Below are positions 48,640-61,437 of a DNA stretch of 64,000 nucleotides, piece by piece (position 1 is the first letter of the stretch; every line of letters begins with the position of its first letter). The notes under the pieces were generated by a model, which saw nothing but the letters and a program-made list of their open reading frames with translations, had not been told where the DNA came from and searched no databases. The position numbers and the translations under genes were made by a program. The stretch spans positions 8,048,350 through 8,112,349 of the forward strand of contig CM035358.1 of assembly GCA_020137815.1 (NCBI GenBank), given 5' to 3'. Source of the stretch: Hormiphora californensis (Eukaryota > Ctenophora > Tentaculata > Cydippida > Pleurobrachiidae).

Positions 48640-49730
48640 TGCGATCAAATGCGACTTGTGGCGCCAAATATTTGACAAAAATTTGGTCGCATATGGCCGA
48701 CATTTGGGCGCGCAAATAGGGCGACGCTTTGCGGGCCAAAGGGCGACTAACATTTGAGCAAACAAACCTGAGTTTGCGCGCATCATGTCGCATTTGGCGC
48801 TATAATTGGCGACATTTGCGCCAAATGGCGACGTTTCGGCGGGCAATTGGCGACAAATGGCGTATTGGGCGACGGGTTTGGCGCCTAATGCGACAAACAT
48901 TTGACAAAAATTGGCGCCCTATTGCGACGTTTGGCGCAATGCGACGTTTCGGCGGGCCAAGTTGTCGACAAATTGCGCCATATTGGGCGACTTTTGGCGA
49001 CAACATTTGACAAAATTTGGCGCTTATGGCGATATTTGGCGCCAATCGCCTTATATGGCGACAATCGTTTACAACATTTTGTGCGCCATATGGCGCAAAT
49101 GCAGAAACGGCTGCGGCTGATTTTGTCGATGCAAATTGCGCCAGTTGTCGGTTCCACGTGGCGGGCTGAAACGGGAGTGGTACTCCTTTGAAAACGGCAA
49201 TGAATTTTATTGATACATCGGCTAATGTCGACTAATTGCGATGTTTGGGGCTGATGAGTGATCGCCTTAAGTGGCGGCCAAATGGCGCCATATGGCTAAA
49301 AATGTCGGTCGCCGATGGCGCGATTTGGCGCCACTTTGGTGACGATGCGGGCCAACCTAGCGGCATTTTGCGACGAACGGCGCCAGATATTGCCATAAGC
49401 GGCGCCATTTGGGCGACTTGATCTCCTGATCTTTAACTGGCGCGCAATGGTCGCCATTTGCGATAGCAATTTTGCGCTATAAGTTTTTTTTCAGAAAGAC
49501 GTTGTACGCTATCGCCACGTGGCGATAACCCGCCGAAGGTCTCCATATTTGGGCGAATGGGCGCATGCCACTGGCGCCACGTGCCGCCAATTTGGTCGCC
49601 AGAATGGCGCTATTTGCGATGAGTGGTCACACTCGTCCACATTTTTGCGCAAATGGTGCCATTTATTCGGCAACGCTGGCAGCCAATTTTGGCGAATTTG
49701 TGGCGCCATTTGGCGCGTCAACTGCTCAAT
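48640..49730. repeat. GGCGCC / TTTGGCGC-rich degenerate repeat region
   Basis: About 1.1 kb made of short motifs TTTGGCGC, GCGCCAAA, TTTGGCGAC, GGCGACATTTG and GTTTCGGCGGGC in varying order. TTTGGCGC or its inverse occurs about nine times. No stable period is visible. Open frames on both strands (Arg/Trp/Asn-rich) are products of the motif. It lies between the two copies of the segmental duplication. Confidence 0.75.
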
Positions 49731-49839
49731 CTTCATACTAAGCCGGGGTCGGGCATACATCGGCCTTAACTTGCTACGATCCTCTTCTTTCAAATGATTG
49801 TCCTATCTTGTTTTAAAAATTTTAGTTTTGAGAGAGATA

Positions 49840-50700
49840 TAATATCACGCCCAATTCCATATTATTCTAATTAATATTCAGGCCCAAGGTGTAGTAATGT
49901 TTTGGCACACCTCGCGAGACACGGGTATCCCCTCCGCCACTGCAGCTTACATCGCCTCGAGCCAGACTACCATTCTATCCAGACGATTATAATGGGAGGA
50001 ATCACGGAGGCTTATATTGAGCGGGCCCCTTTTTAGATCTGTTTTCTGTCCAAAATCCCTTTGAATTGATAATTTATGTTTTTAATCCGGATATTCACTA
50101 TTTCTGTGTAAATGTATTTCTAACGATCAAGTTTTCATAGGATTATAGATGTTCCTACTAAGGTGCCTTCATAGGAAAAGCATAGGCTAGTAAGTCAACC
50201 AACCAACTAATATAAAGATAACAAGGCTATAATTTCATAGTTGAACCGATACATTTAACTGATATGAATTGTCTGGCCGCGCAGAGTCCCCGATTCTTAT
50301 TCTGCAGACAGTTGGCGCTCTGAATGGGGGGGCTTCAGTACAGTAGACTTGTGGTGAACTATTCTGCGTTTTCAGGAGTATGAGTCACTTACTCGTTTCA
50401 CATCAAGTACAAGATGCAGAAGTTTGATAAGGAAAAGAACCACATGGCCCGTCTCGAGAGACAGGTAGATCACGTTACTTGTTTATTATTATACTCTTAA
50501 TACTCTTTCCCTTTTGAACAACACATAATGACGGTCATGTCTAATCTGATGAAGGGGAATGACTCAGCTCCTTTCCTTCAGAGGTCAATATTGGCCCAGG
50601 AGGCAGACTGGGACCGAGAGTTAGCTGATAATGAAACAGTTGGCTACAGAAACTATATGAAGAAAGTGGTGAAACAGGACGGAATAAAAAGACGATGTCC
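49840..50700 (+). repeat. Segmental duplication, copy B
   Basis: Direct-repeat counterpart of 47750-48600. It includes the block at 50381 (GAGTATGAGTCACTTACTCG and KYKMQKFDKEKNHMARLERQ) and the block from 50583 (RSILAQEADWDRELADNETVG). Frames are disrupted relative to copy A by small indels. Confidence 0.8.
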
Positions 50701-53700
50701 ACAAATGTCGACAAGGTGGGTTTATAGCTACTATCGGGCTTCTGATCGGTATATTCTAAGGTGGCCCTTTCTTGGCTGTTACTGTCAGCGCGATGCCTGA
50801 CCTCTCGCATCGCTCTGCTGAAAGCGTACGAGACATAGTGATGCCTTGACAAGTAAACCCTCCTACTATATTTTCAGGTGGTAGAGGATGAGATAGACTC
50901 ATTACCGAAAACAGGCTTTAAATAGTCTGCTTTTTGCACAGTGATAGCAACATTACAGACAATCAGCAACCTCAGGGAAATATGAAGGGGGGCGCTCTGC
51001 TGGAGGACGGGGAGGAGGAAAATGTGAGTGTTGGTATGGTAACGAAGTTTACGTACCCATCCTTTGCCACCGTGCGAAGGTCGCGACTCTATAGAGGGGT
51101 TATTTCGTAACAAAAATGTAGCTATGATTGTGAGTATAATGAGTAATGACTCACAATGTGAGTGTGGGACGTGGGTTAACATCGGAGGCTTTAGTTAGAA
51201 TTTGATTACTTGATCTAACATCCATCTAACAAGACTCATTATGTCTCCATCAGACAGTGATATGTGCTGCAGAGTACCGGAGGTTAATTGATAAGATATC
51301 AGGGATATTGGAGGGAGCTATAGAGATGGTCCAGGTGGTAGTAACCAATGAGACGATGGTGTATGGTATGGGGGATACTGTAGGTGCGGACTCTGTCATG
51401 GGCAGTGGGCGCTGACCCTGATTCTCATTCTCGGAGCGCACGAGACTAGTCGGTCAGAACATTGGCGTACTAATAATCTTTGATCCATCTATGCGGGCTC
51501 TTAATCGGGCTTAATATTGAGCTTCGCCCAATATTTTATTCGAACAGCGCCGAATCTTTGTTCTCATTTCTTGGAGTCGCAGCTGACTTCTATGAATTTA
51601 TTCACAATTCTGACGGCATCCTGTTTCAGAGTTTTGTGGACGCACCACGCCTAGACGGATAGGCACGTGTAGCAAAAGCAGCTCGATGAAGTCGGATCGA
51701 CTAAGGGAAGCCAGTAAGTAGAAGCGCTGCAAGATGAGGTTAACATTGGAAGGAGTGTATTTTGTTGCGAGGCCCCCCTGCTCTTCTTCTTCTTCAGCGT
51801 TAAAGACGTTAAGACTAGAAGGGCTGCGCCTCTCTTCTAGGAGGGGCCCCATCGTCTTATAAGCATGATATCTCTGCTTGTTTCAGAATACGGTAGTTCA
51901 CCAGCTGGCAGTAGCACGATAAACGGCGAGATCAATAGTTCTGAATGTTGCTACAAGGCTCAGCTCACATTAAGACAATCTGAAAACAAAGCGTCAAAAC
52001 GGTAGCAAAATCAATCCAGGTTAGTTTTTTTGATCTAGAATTTGTGGTAGTAGACCAAAACGGGATCTGAATTGATGAGGTCGTAGGTCTCCTGATAACT
52101 AGCTGTCTGGCGGCGTCTGATCCCGTTTTTATTCTCGTCATACAGTGCGCGTCAGATCGGGATCGGATGCGGCGGCCGTGGCCTATATAAAAACAGATAA
52201 CAAGCTGTATCATTACTTGACTGACAACATCTGACAACTTGACAACACGTCTGACAGGACCTGTTGAACAGTTTAGGAGACACAAAGTACGCTAAAAAAA
52301 GCAAGTGTGGGAGCGTAGAACTGAGACGCGAGCGGACTTGCGTAGAAGTCATGATGTTAATTGTTTGACAGAGATTTGAACACCGAATCTCACTTACTTC
52401 GCGCAGAGCGGAGTGAGGCGTTAGGCAACACACTTAAACTCCCTGTATTTTCAGCGTGCTTCGTCCGCCTCCATGATGCCCTTTGAGTTTGCTTTGTCAC
52501 GGTCGGAGAGGGGTTTGTGATGCCCGTCACCAGGACCAAGCAAGGAGGTCAGGTGCAAGCATGGCAAGTAAGTGAACTTATTGGCGATTAGTCCTCCTTG
52601 TACAGATAGTGGTATATCCCGGGATATATATATATCCCCTCTTTAGTAGTGTACTGCTGCACACCAAGACTGGAGAGAACTAGCATGATAGGGTAGCCCA
52701 CTTGCCCACTTTCAAAACAATTGAACGAGCTCTACGAAGGGGGGGGGGGGGGGGGAGGTCAAACCGGGGTGTAGATATAGGCCATAGGTTTATGAGAACG
52801 AGTTGGATAAGTTCATCGAAGAGCAAGACTTATGACTGGAATAGAAGAACTTCGCGCAGTGCAGGACTGGGAATCTGCCGCTCTTTGTACCGAAGTGGGT
52901 TTGCATAAGTACGCAACTGAAACTGTGTCCGATCAAAACAGTACTAATACTGTAATTGGGTTGCTTGGTACGACTGTAACATGTGTTAATCATAGACGGC
53001 GCAGGGAAATCATGCTATGAGTAAGTGTCACACTCAAAAAATGCTCATCGAATTTCTTCCCCCCCCCCCCCCAGGGACGATGCTTTGAAGGGATCCGGAG
53101 AGTAGCTTAAGACAAGCCGGGGGCTACATTGGAGCATGATCCATTGGAGCTCGGCCATGGAAAAATCCTAAAAATAGAATCTGCCGGCGATCATGGGAGA
53201 AGCTGAGATACGCCTGTTGATAGAAAAGCGCAATTCGTGGATACGCTCCGCTTTCTTAAAAAGAACTATTAATTTAGCTATCTTGAATGGCGATTTGCGA
53301 GAGAGACAATGGCACATGTGGCAAGCCCTAGAATTTTAGAGTTAGAGATAAATGGGCATTGGGCAGTTTATAATGTTTGTTTGATGATTCAAAAACTGCA
53401 CTGTGTTTGTCTTTTTTGGAATCTGATTTAAGAAGTTTATCTCAGCAACATATGGCCTCAGACACATGCGTCACACCATTTAATCACTTGCATAATATGC
53501 TACACAAGCCCTCTCCTGAGATTCTAATTTTCTTACGTCCGGTCACACAAGTATAGCATATTATTCAATTATTTATTGTGAATGCTCCGTGTGGGCTAGC
53601 TCTAACTTTCCCACATCTAGCGGTCACACCACCTAGGGCACGCAATTAAGATCATTTTAGAATTCGTCTTAGTTAAAACGTCCGTCAATAAAAATCTTTG

Positions 53701-53706
53701 TATGAA
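50701..53706. other. Noisy non-coding region
   Basis: No gene supported. A plus-strand block near 51257-51368 (TVICAAEYRRLIDKISGILE) weakly resembles the BAG-like exon. A hairpin family member (GGTAACGAAGTTTACGTACCC ... GGGGTTATTTCGTAAC) is at about 51038-51113. Poly-G (52739-52757) and poly-C (53059-53070) runs occur. Confidence 0.35.
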
Positions 53707-54199
53707 TACTGTAAACCTAGATATTTTCGGTAGTATTTTTATTTTTCGGCTTGGCTTTATTTTTGGTCGAAATCGCGAAAAGTAATTCCGGCGAAAAATA
53801 TTTTGGACGATTTTACTAGATAAGGGTGCTCGTGGCAAGTTATTTCTAGGATACACATTTTTATCTTTAGTCTTTTAGGCCTTTTGCTGTCTCATCCTTG
53901 ATGTCCTTAATTCAGCATCGAGAGGTGGCCATCATGGCAATGCGGAAAATGGTGCTCTAGCATTTCATTGGTCTATTGATATTAAAGCGGTGCCAAGGCC
54001 AGGTCTGGTGCTCATGGGTGCAATGATTGACTGCACTCTTGACGTATAATTAACAATATACTAGCGGATCCAGTGAAATGGGGGTAGCAGTTGTGGAGCG
54101 AGCGAAAATTATATAAGTAAATCGGCGAAAATAGTAAATTTTGATGGGGTCGACATCGCGAAAATTTACTTGCCTCGAAATATGCTAGTTTTAGCAGTA
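53707..54199. mobile_element. MITE, noisy copy of 6065-6499
   Basis: Begins TACTGTAAACCTAGATATTT and ends GCTAGTTTTAGCAGTA. The order of internal motifs (CGCGAAAA, TTTTGGACGATTTT, CAAGTTATTTC, TTCATTGGTCTA, GTCTGGTGCTCATGG) is the same as in the clean copy, but the length is 493 instead of 435 bp, almost entirely through single-base insertions. Confidence 0.85.
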
Positions 54200-55344
54200 T
54201 ATATAATCGAGCTTTTCGATAGGCAAAAACGCCTCTTTAGTATGTACCGTTTCAAATCAAAACTCGGAAAAGTGTCTTGTCCGTGGCTGAACGTTTCGGT
54301 GCTAAGTTGTATTGATAACCCACTTGTTGAGGCGATGGGCGAACGTGAAGATAGGTGGGCAAAATTCGATTATTAGTAAGCGGAATCTTGTCACCCATGA
54401 ACAATGCCCAGCAAAACTCTCTCCCGCAACGTACAGCCTGTCTGAGTAATGGTAGTGAAATTGTCAGGATGGCAGCTGACTAGGGCATCGCGGGCACCTC
54501 TGCTTAGCGGGGGCCTATCGCGAGCATATACGCTTACTTCTCGTTAATTAAGGCTCGCATATTTCAGAAACTTTTAATAAGAAACTTTTTTTCTAGACTA
54601 CAGTGAATGGCATCCAAAAACAAAGGCATAAATTCTCTTTTCTGCTTCTTTACTGGCAGATACTAAACAATTTTAGGGGTGTTCTATTTTGTTGTGGTGT
54701 CAGGCTGAATTGTGTAATTTACATTTGAAAAGTTTTCTTATATAAAAAGATTTGCTTTACTAAAGGCGTTTCTTAAAAAACGAGAGTAAGGTATATAGTT
54801 GTCGAGATGATAAAAAATTGGGGACAATTTAGCTAAGGGGGACTGGGATCCGGATATTGATTTAATCAATCGGAATACATCATCTTTTCCAGTCTTACTA
54901 ACTGGTGTTTAAACTTTAGCACCAAAATTCTCAGGATTTTATAGCGCAGCTACCTAGCTCAGTTATCAATTGGCCTGACATCCCTCAGGCTAGCTATGGA
55001 TCCTACTACGGCGACCTAAAAAGGTGGCTGCGTCCATTACATAAGTTACCAATTCTGCTCCTGATTTCCGAGAGCAAGCTGCATGCTGGTGAAGAGAATA
55101 TCTAATATCTATGGGCAGGAGGTTCTCCATCATGCGTCTTGGGTGGTATTTGTAACCTGTGAATCATATTGCATAATAAAGATTGGTGATCGGCATTTTG
55201 TTAGTCGCCCTACACTAGCCGCCGCGAAGCGCCTGGCTTAAACGAAGCCTGGGGCCGGATGGCATCACCAATTATAAAGAGCATGAAGTATGAAATTCAT
55301 TCCAGATTGAATCAATATAAAGGCTTTGGGGCCTGACAGAGATA
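54200..55344. other. Noisy non-coding region
   Basis: Nothing recognised apart from a GC-rich hairpin-like patch near 55215-55262. Confidence 0.3.
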
Positions 55345-55490
55345 AATCTTCCCAATAAAAGTCCATGTCTAATCTCGCATTATAATTGGTATGGAAGTCC
55401 ATGTCTAATCTCGTATTATAATTGGTATGGAAGTCCATGTCTAATCTCGCATTATAATTGGTATGGAAGGTCGGCATGTCCTATCTCGTC
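55345..55490. repeat. 36-bp tandem repeat, about four copies
   Basis: GTCCATGTCTAATCTCG plus ATTATAATTGGTATGGAA begins at 55361, 55397 and 55433 with a degenerate fourth copy. The minus-strand frame FHTNYNARLDMD repeated in translation is a by-product. Confidence 0.9.
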
Positions 55491-55734
55491 ATTCGAGAAT
55501 TGGTATCTACGCACCTGTTGGAAGTTGACTGATCTTGCTCTCTGCATAGAACTTATTGAGGGCGGAGGCTAGGGTGGGGGGGTTTCTCAGCTGGGGGCTT
55601 GTAGGTGAGTTTCTTTCTTGGATGATCTATGGTAGGTGGGCAGTGGCACTCTTGTAGAGACTATGTCGGCAATCTGTATAGCCTCTTTAACATGGAAAGG
55701 AAATGAAGTGTGTATTAGAGCTTTTTTCATGCTT

Positions 55735-56310
55735 TGAAATTACGATTCGAGAACTTTTCCTTGCTTAGAAACTACGATCCGAGAAATTTTCTCGGGGGGC
55801 TGAAATTGTTGGGCGATCGAGAAAATTCTACTGCTTAGAATTCGATTTCGAGATTTTCTCGGGTGTTGTTGGCTTAGGTAATTGCGATTCGAAAATTTTT
55901 CTTGCTTAGAAATTGCAATTCGAGAAATTTTCTCGCTGAGAGATTGCTATCCGAGAAACTTTCTCGCAAAAAATTTCGCGATACGAGAAATTTTCTACCT
56001 TAGAAATTTCGATTCGAGAAATTTTCCTTTCTCGGCTTAGATTGGCGAGAATATTTTCTTGCGGCTTATGAAATTTGCGATTCGAGATAATTTTGCTCGC
56101 TTAGAAATAACTATTCGAGAAAATTTCTCAGCGCTTAGACATTGAGAATCGAAAATTTTTCATCGGCTAAGACTTATGATTCGTATGAAATTTTCTTGCT
56201 TAGAAAATTACGATTCGAGAAATTTCTCGCTAGACTTGTAGATTCGATGTAAATTTTCAAATCGGCTAAGTAAATTATGATTCGAGAAATTTTCTTGCTT
56301 AGAAACTGAC
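55735..56310. repeat. About 32-bp noisy tandem repeat, about 17 copies
   Basis: Approximate unit CTTAGAAATTACGATTCGAG plus AAATTTTCTCG, with the internal palindrome CGAGAAATTTTCTCG. Copies differ mostly by single-base indels. It ends about 80 bp before the H4 stem-loop. Confidence 0.85.
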
Positions 56311-56386
56311 TGGATAAATTAGTGGAAGACATGCGACTACTTACATATTGGAATTGTTCTTAATAATCATGGTTTCTTTTATGTTG

Positions 56387-56410
56387 GGATGGCTTTGAAA
56401 AAAGCCTTTG
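56387..56410 (-). promoter_or_regulatory. Histone 3' stem-loop of the H4 gene
   Basis: On the minus strand CCAAA GGCTTT TTTC AAAGCC ATCCCA: perfect 6-bp stem, 4-base loop and the canonical flanks, about 50 nt after the H4 stop. It directs cleavage of non-polyadenylated histone mRNA. Confidence 0.93.
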
Positions 56411-56454
56411 GCGGTACTGGGCTATGCGGCCGGTAGGGCTGAGATGTAGAGAGT

Positions 56455-56835
56455 TTAAATACCTCCGAATCCATGAGATGGTTCGTCGCTTGCTCTTCAT
56501 GGGGCATATGACGAGATCGCTATAGCGGTGACAGTCTTCGCTCTTGGTCTATGCGCTCGAAGTATGTCATCCAGGCATTCATCGCCGTAAATTATGACAG
56601 TTCTCCAGGTATAAACGGTCTCTTCAGGACACCTTGCGGGGGCTTCCGGCATAGATGTCAGATCCTGGGGCTGATTCGTGCTTGACCCGTCTCCCCTCCT
56701 GGCGAGACGTCGGTGGCAGTCTTGGGATTCCCGATGTTCTCAGTCGTAGAATCTTTCGATTGGACGTCTGTGGGCTCGGCTCGTTCGCGTCTTTCCGGAG
56801 TCCTTTCGCCTCCTTTAGCCCACGGGCCTAGACAT
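56455..56835 (-). CDS. Histone H4, frame broken by many small indels
   Basis: Core nucleosome histone. The minus-strand DNA can be followed from ATGTCT through KGGKGLGK, VLRDNIQGITKPA, RRLARRGGVK, ISGLIYEETRGVLK, VFLENVIRD, KTVTAMDVVYALKRQ to GFGG and TAA, but only by changing frame repeatedly. The span is 381 nt against an expected 312, so insertions predominate. It is paired divergently with H3 on the plus strand about 420 bp away. Either a pseudogene or, more likely given the same noise in neighbouring non-coding repeats, an uncorrected sequence of a normal gene. Confidence 0.9.
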
Positions 56836-57252
56836 TGTTTCAGTAGAAGATATTAGGGCAGATAGTTTGTAAACTGTTTGTGTGATTGATTAATGTGATT
56901 TGGTTGTGAAATATTTCGGCTGGTGATATTAGAATTTTCTACCAAGGCACGTTGGTAACTTTGGGCATGTTATTGCGGGGCCATCCATATTGTGCTCTGC
57001 TATGCTCGATAACTGTCGTTCAACTATCCGAAGATTCTCTTAGCTGATCCAGATTAGGCTTTAGGCCATGCGAGCTCTCTTATTGTATCGGCCATGAGGT
57101 TCGCTTAGGCGTGTCATGCTCTCACGGTTCTAAGTCCGTTGGGCGGGAACTTGTGAAGTATTAATTAGCCGTGAAAATTTTTCTTGGGGGATTTTTTCAA
57201 CTTTTGCCAAATTTTATTCCTTGAGGGGGGGTGGGCTAGCATTCAACTCGAA

Positions 57253-57774
57253 ATGGGCGGCCCCGAACAAAGGGCAGTACCGCCCGTAAGTCATACTCGG
57301 AGGAAAGGTTCTCCCGTAAGTGCCTCGCCACGCAAGGAGAGCCGCTCGAAAGAGTGGCTCTCCGCCGACTGGAGAGTGATGAAGCCCCAGAAAGGAAGAT
57401 GGAAAAAGGAGAAGGGGGCCACATTTAGGTCTAGGGCCGGCTGGTAGCCGGTTGGGCCCCTCGCGTAGATATCAGGCGATACCAAGTCTACTGAACTGCG
57501 CCTGAGGGAAGGGCTGTCCCTGCGCAGCGTCTTGTTCGTGAGTATTGCCGTTCAAGAGCTTCAAGAGGCCGTACTTCGATTCATGATTCTATCTTCTTCT
57601 GTGATGCTTTGGGGAGGGGCCAGGAGCAGGGGTAGTGAGGGGTGCTTAACCGTTGTTGTACTCTTGCGATCGGACACCAACCATGTGTGGCCATCCAGCG
57701 GCCAAGAGGTTCACAATCATGCCCAAGTATTATCGAGCTTGGCTCGCCGAATCCGAGGAGAAACGTGCTCCTAA
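57253..57774 (+). CDS. Histone H3, frame broken by many small indels
   Basis: Core nucleosome histone. Codons for the N-terminal tail (ARTKQTARKS) can be followed from the ATG at 57253. Later come KSTELL, LVREIAQ, FKT-LRF, and the C-terminal part LCAIHAKRVTIMPKDI, LARRIRGERA, TAA at 57772. Span 522 nt against an expected 411. Frame shifts occur every few tens of bases. Divergent partner of H4. Confidence 0.9.
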
Positions 57775-57814
57775 TTCTTATGGCTTCTTCCAGTTTTAGG
57801 CCATATGGACAACG

Positions 57815-57841
57815 ACAACGGTGCTTTTTCAGGCGCCAACC
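57815..57841 (+). promoter_or_regulatory. Histone 3' stem-loop of the H3 gene
   Basis: CAAC GGTGCTTTTTCAGGCGCC AACCCA matches the histone stem-loop consensus with one or two discrepancies, about 45 nt after the H3 stop. Confidence 0.85.
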
Positions 57842-60800
57842 CAAATCAAATAAAGAAATTGTACATAGATGCTTATGTGATGGTGTTCATTGGGGGGTTA
57901 TCATGGTGAGCAATGGTGACAATAGGTAGCTTCATGATCTGAGGCATTTAGTGTAAATGTCACTCATCGACCATTTGGGTCACCATTTGTCAGCCATTTA
58001 TCTCGCGTTGTGCCCATTGTCTGCACAAGGCCATTTGTCTGCCATTTTTTGACGAAATAATGCGTATTTCGGCAGTAATTTCTTTAAAATTTTTCATTAA
58101 GAATTTTATAAAATTTCTTTAGAATGCGATATAATCCTGTTCATAAGCTGTTAAATACTATGCGCCATTCCGATCGGCTAGTAGTGTTTTGGACGCGCTA
58201 AAAGCTTCCTCGAAAGTCGACGTGAGGATGTACCGGTCGCTCTCGCAGGTCAACAAATAAAACCGCTAATTAACCCATAAACATGTGACTCCTTAATTAC
58301 TTCCAATTCGACTTGAAAGCGTGATAGAATGTCCGGCCCAGTGTCCCGGGCATGAAGCATCATATTATGTCCTGCATAATATACATCCATATTATGGCCT
58401 AGTAGGAAGGCTCCAGAGGAGGGAATGGTGAGCCAATGGTGAGCTTCATCAGTCACAAATTTGGTTTCATTGGGTCATACCATCACCTATTTGTCAGCCA
58501 TATGTCGCACCATTTGTTCAACGCTATTTGTCAGCCAGATTGCGAATGGCGCCCCGTGTTCCTTTATTTCACAGTATTTTTATCATATATTTCCTTGAAC
58601 GGCATTCGTTAATGTCTGTAAGGCATGGTTTGGATATGTAGAAATTGGGCGGGTAGGTCTGCATGACAGGAGAAGTGGTTGGGTAATAATAATTTGGTAT
58701 AGCACACTGTGTCTTCGTTCAATCACATCAAGATTAGGAGCTGGTTTGAGTAGGAACAGGACTGTTCGCTTGTAAGTCATCTCTTCGCCAGTATAGTATG
58801 GCAGACTCGGCTGAACACGTAATTGTTAGGTTCGCGAGGAGAAATTCGTGTCGGTGCAAATCCTTTGCATCGTGGGCAGAAGTACTACATTGTAATGCGG
58901 TATCGCTATTCAGAGCGCCAGATTGACACACACGTGTGTCGTCTAAAAGTGCTTAAAGTCGGATTTTTAAGTTGTCTACCCGCAAAACCAAAAATGACGC
59001 AAGGCATCTGAAATTTATCAATTTTTGACGTGGGCACGAGCGCCACTACTTAACATGTGATGTGACGCGCGAAAAGCATTTCGGCACACGAACAGGGGGG
59101 TGTACGAACTTCAAATAAATCTCGACTTATCATGCGAAATTCAATGCTTTCTCATTGCGTACATCCGCTTGGCGCTCGTGATTTCTTTAGCATACACTAC
59201 ACGGTGCGAGAGTTTGACAGCACTTTGCACGCTAAGAAACCTGGCGGCTAACCCGGAGATTCCGCTACAGCACTAGTATGTCGGGGGTCGCGGCTAGTGT
59301 CTATGTCCGTGTCACCAAAGAGAGCCGTATTGGTCATGTACCGGTTTTGGTCTGCTAGGACAGCCCAGTATTCCCACTACATGCTGGGCATAGGCAGCAG
59401 CTGTCAGTAACGCACATGTTCCTATGTGGGCTCACGGATTGTTGGTCATGGGTTAGATCGGAGGTGGTTGGGCGTCACAAACGGGGGTATTTGTGAGAAT
59501 AAACATTATGGGACACTTACGTGATCAATTCCTTGGCTTACATTTTTCGCTATAATTTTTTGTCAAAATTGCGAAATTCATTTTTCATCACTATGATCCT
59601 TCATATTTCATTCTATTTCTCGTTCATGTCATGTATGTGAGTCATCCTATTTTCCATCATTATGCTATTTGCTTTGGCTTTGAATTATGCTTGGCCAATT
59701 AGCATCCACAGCCATGAAAATGCATTGAAGGCAGCGGCAGGTCCTCAGGCAGTGAGAAAATGTTGCATGGCTGATTTGGGTCGCTTTTGGCGACTCTTGT
59801 CCATAACAGGCTGTATCACAGGGCTATACGGCATTGCGTTGCAAATTCTTCATTGAAAAAAGTCTTTGGTAAAAGAAAACACTAGATAAGCAAAGATCTT
59901 TGCTCAGGCAAAGAATAAATCAAGGACAAATGGTCAAACGTTCATTTCTTTTTGTTAGTTCATTCTCGTTCATTCGAGGATCCACATCTGTCCTAAAGTG
60001 AGTGAAAGGTTTGGGTTTTGGTTTGGCTCGCTCTGTTTGTTGCTATGTCCATGGGGTTGCTAATGACGAGAGAGTGTAATAGGCGTGTTGGCGGGTCTAG
60101 TTTTCTGGGTGTCATGTGATGCTGCGAGATGATAATCTGATGGCACTCCCAATTTATCTGAGCCACTAATTAAGGGATTTTCTCAAATTCCAGGCTGTAC
60201 TTGGTTTTTCGCGATAGTAGTCTCGGGGTCTAGCAATGTTATGAGATCTCTATACACCTCAAAAAAATGATGATTCTCTCGAAAAACCAAAAAAAACAAT
60301 GAAATAGTTGATTTATGATTGAAAGATTAAAACGCGATGGCAATAAAATTGAGACCGAACGAACTAATTACATCATATCACTCATTTCATTGGAGCTAAC
60401 ATTATTTTTGAGGTGTTATGAGATCTTCATAACATTGGCTGGACACAGTCAGGTTGGGGGCGTACCTATCGCAGAAAAACCAAGTTACGATGCTGATTTG
60501 AGAAATCTCCGCTAATATCATGGCTGCAGAAAAGGTGTCGATATATCATCATGATCCACATGGAGCTGTGTCCGATGTTCAGGACACGGCCAAAACTAAG
60601 CCTCGGAAAACCGCTCATTACACCTCTCTGCTCATTGGTAAAAAAAAAGGGGGGAACATGGGGGCGCAAACTAAACCGTCAAACCTTTTCATCAGTCTTT
60701 AGGATGTTGGTTTTCGCTAATGAATCGGAATGAAGGTCTAAGCAAAAACGAAAATGAACTTTGGCTTTGGTGGCCGACTTGGCATTTTTCTTGTGAGGGC

Positions 60801-61437
60801 AAAGGATCTTTGGCTATATCCTAATGTCTTTTCGCCAAAGTTTTAAGAGAGATTGTAGAACGAAAGGTTAGTCCGTGATACATCTGTTTGAAGAGTCGTA
60901 AAAAGAGGCCGAAATCCTGCATGAACATTTCTCCTCACTGGCTGAGTGACGGCTGGTGCTTCATATTTCATTTTCTGGTGCTCATTGGAAGTATAAAACT
61001 CAGCCATACGAAAAAGAGCATAAATGATGGAAAATGAGGATGCTCACTATCATGAATACAGCTGAGGAAATGAAGGGGGGGGGGGGGGTGGCGGAGATGA
61101 AGTGAATGAAATAATGAATTTTCGAATTTTTGACAAAAAATATGTAAGAAGTTACGGGGCAAGGTAATTGATCCCCAAGGCTGGGCTGCTCATAGATTTA
61201 TTATTTCTCACAACTATCAGGCGTTTTGGGGGACCGCACAGCACCACACTGTCTCTAACGCATAGATCGCATATCATACGTGGCCCACCTTGTATGCTCG
61301 AATAATGCGTAGCTGTAACATAGAATTTGCGCTAGTATAGCAACTGGCTCTAGGCTTCTGAATTTCTATCTAATCATGACATGATATGATAAAATGGTTA
61401 CGGATTGATCGGCACACGTGTCTTTTGGTTTTGGAGG
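57842..61437. other. Noisy non-coding region between the H3 and H2B genes
   Basis: 3.6 kb without a recognisable gene. Several CCATTTGTC / CAGCCATTTGTC motifs repeat at 57955-58055 and 58480-58560. No linker histone H1 could be found, though noise could hide one. Confidence 0.4.

Noticed and set aside
48571-49797. Several 60-100 residue Arg/Trp-rich frames
   Set aside because: They arise from the GGCGCC-rich simple motif on both strands and resemble no protein.
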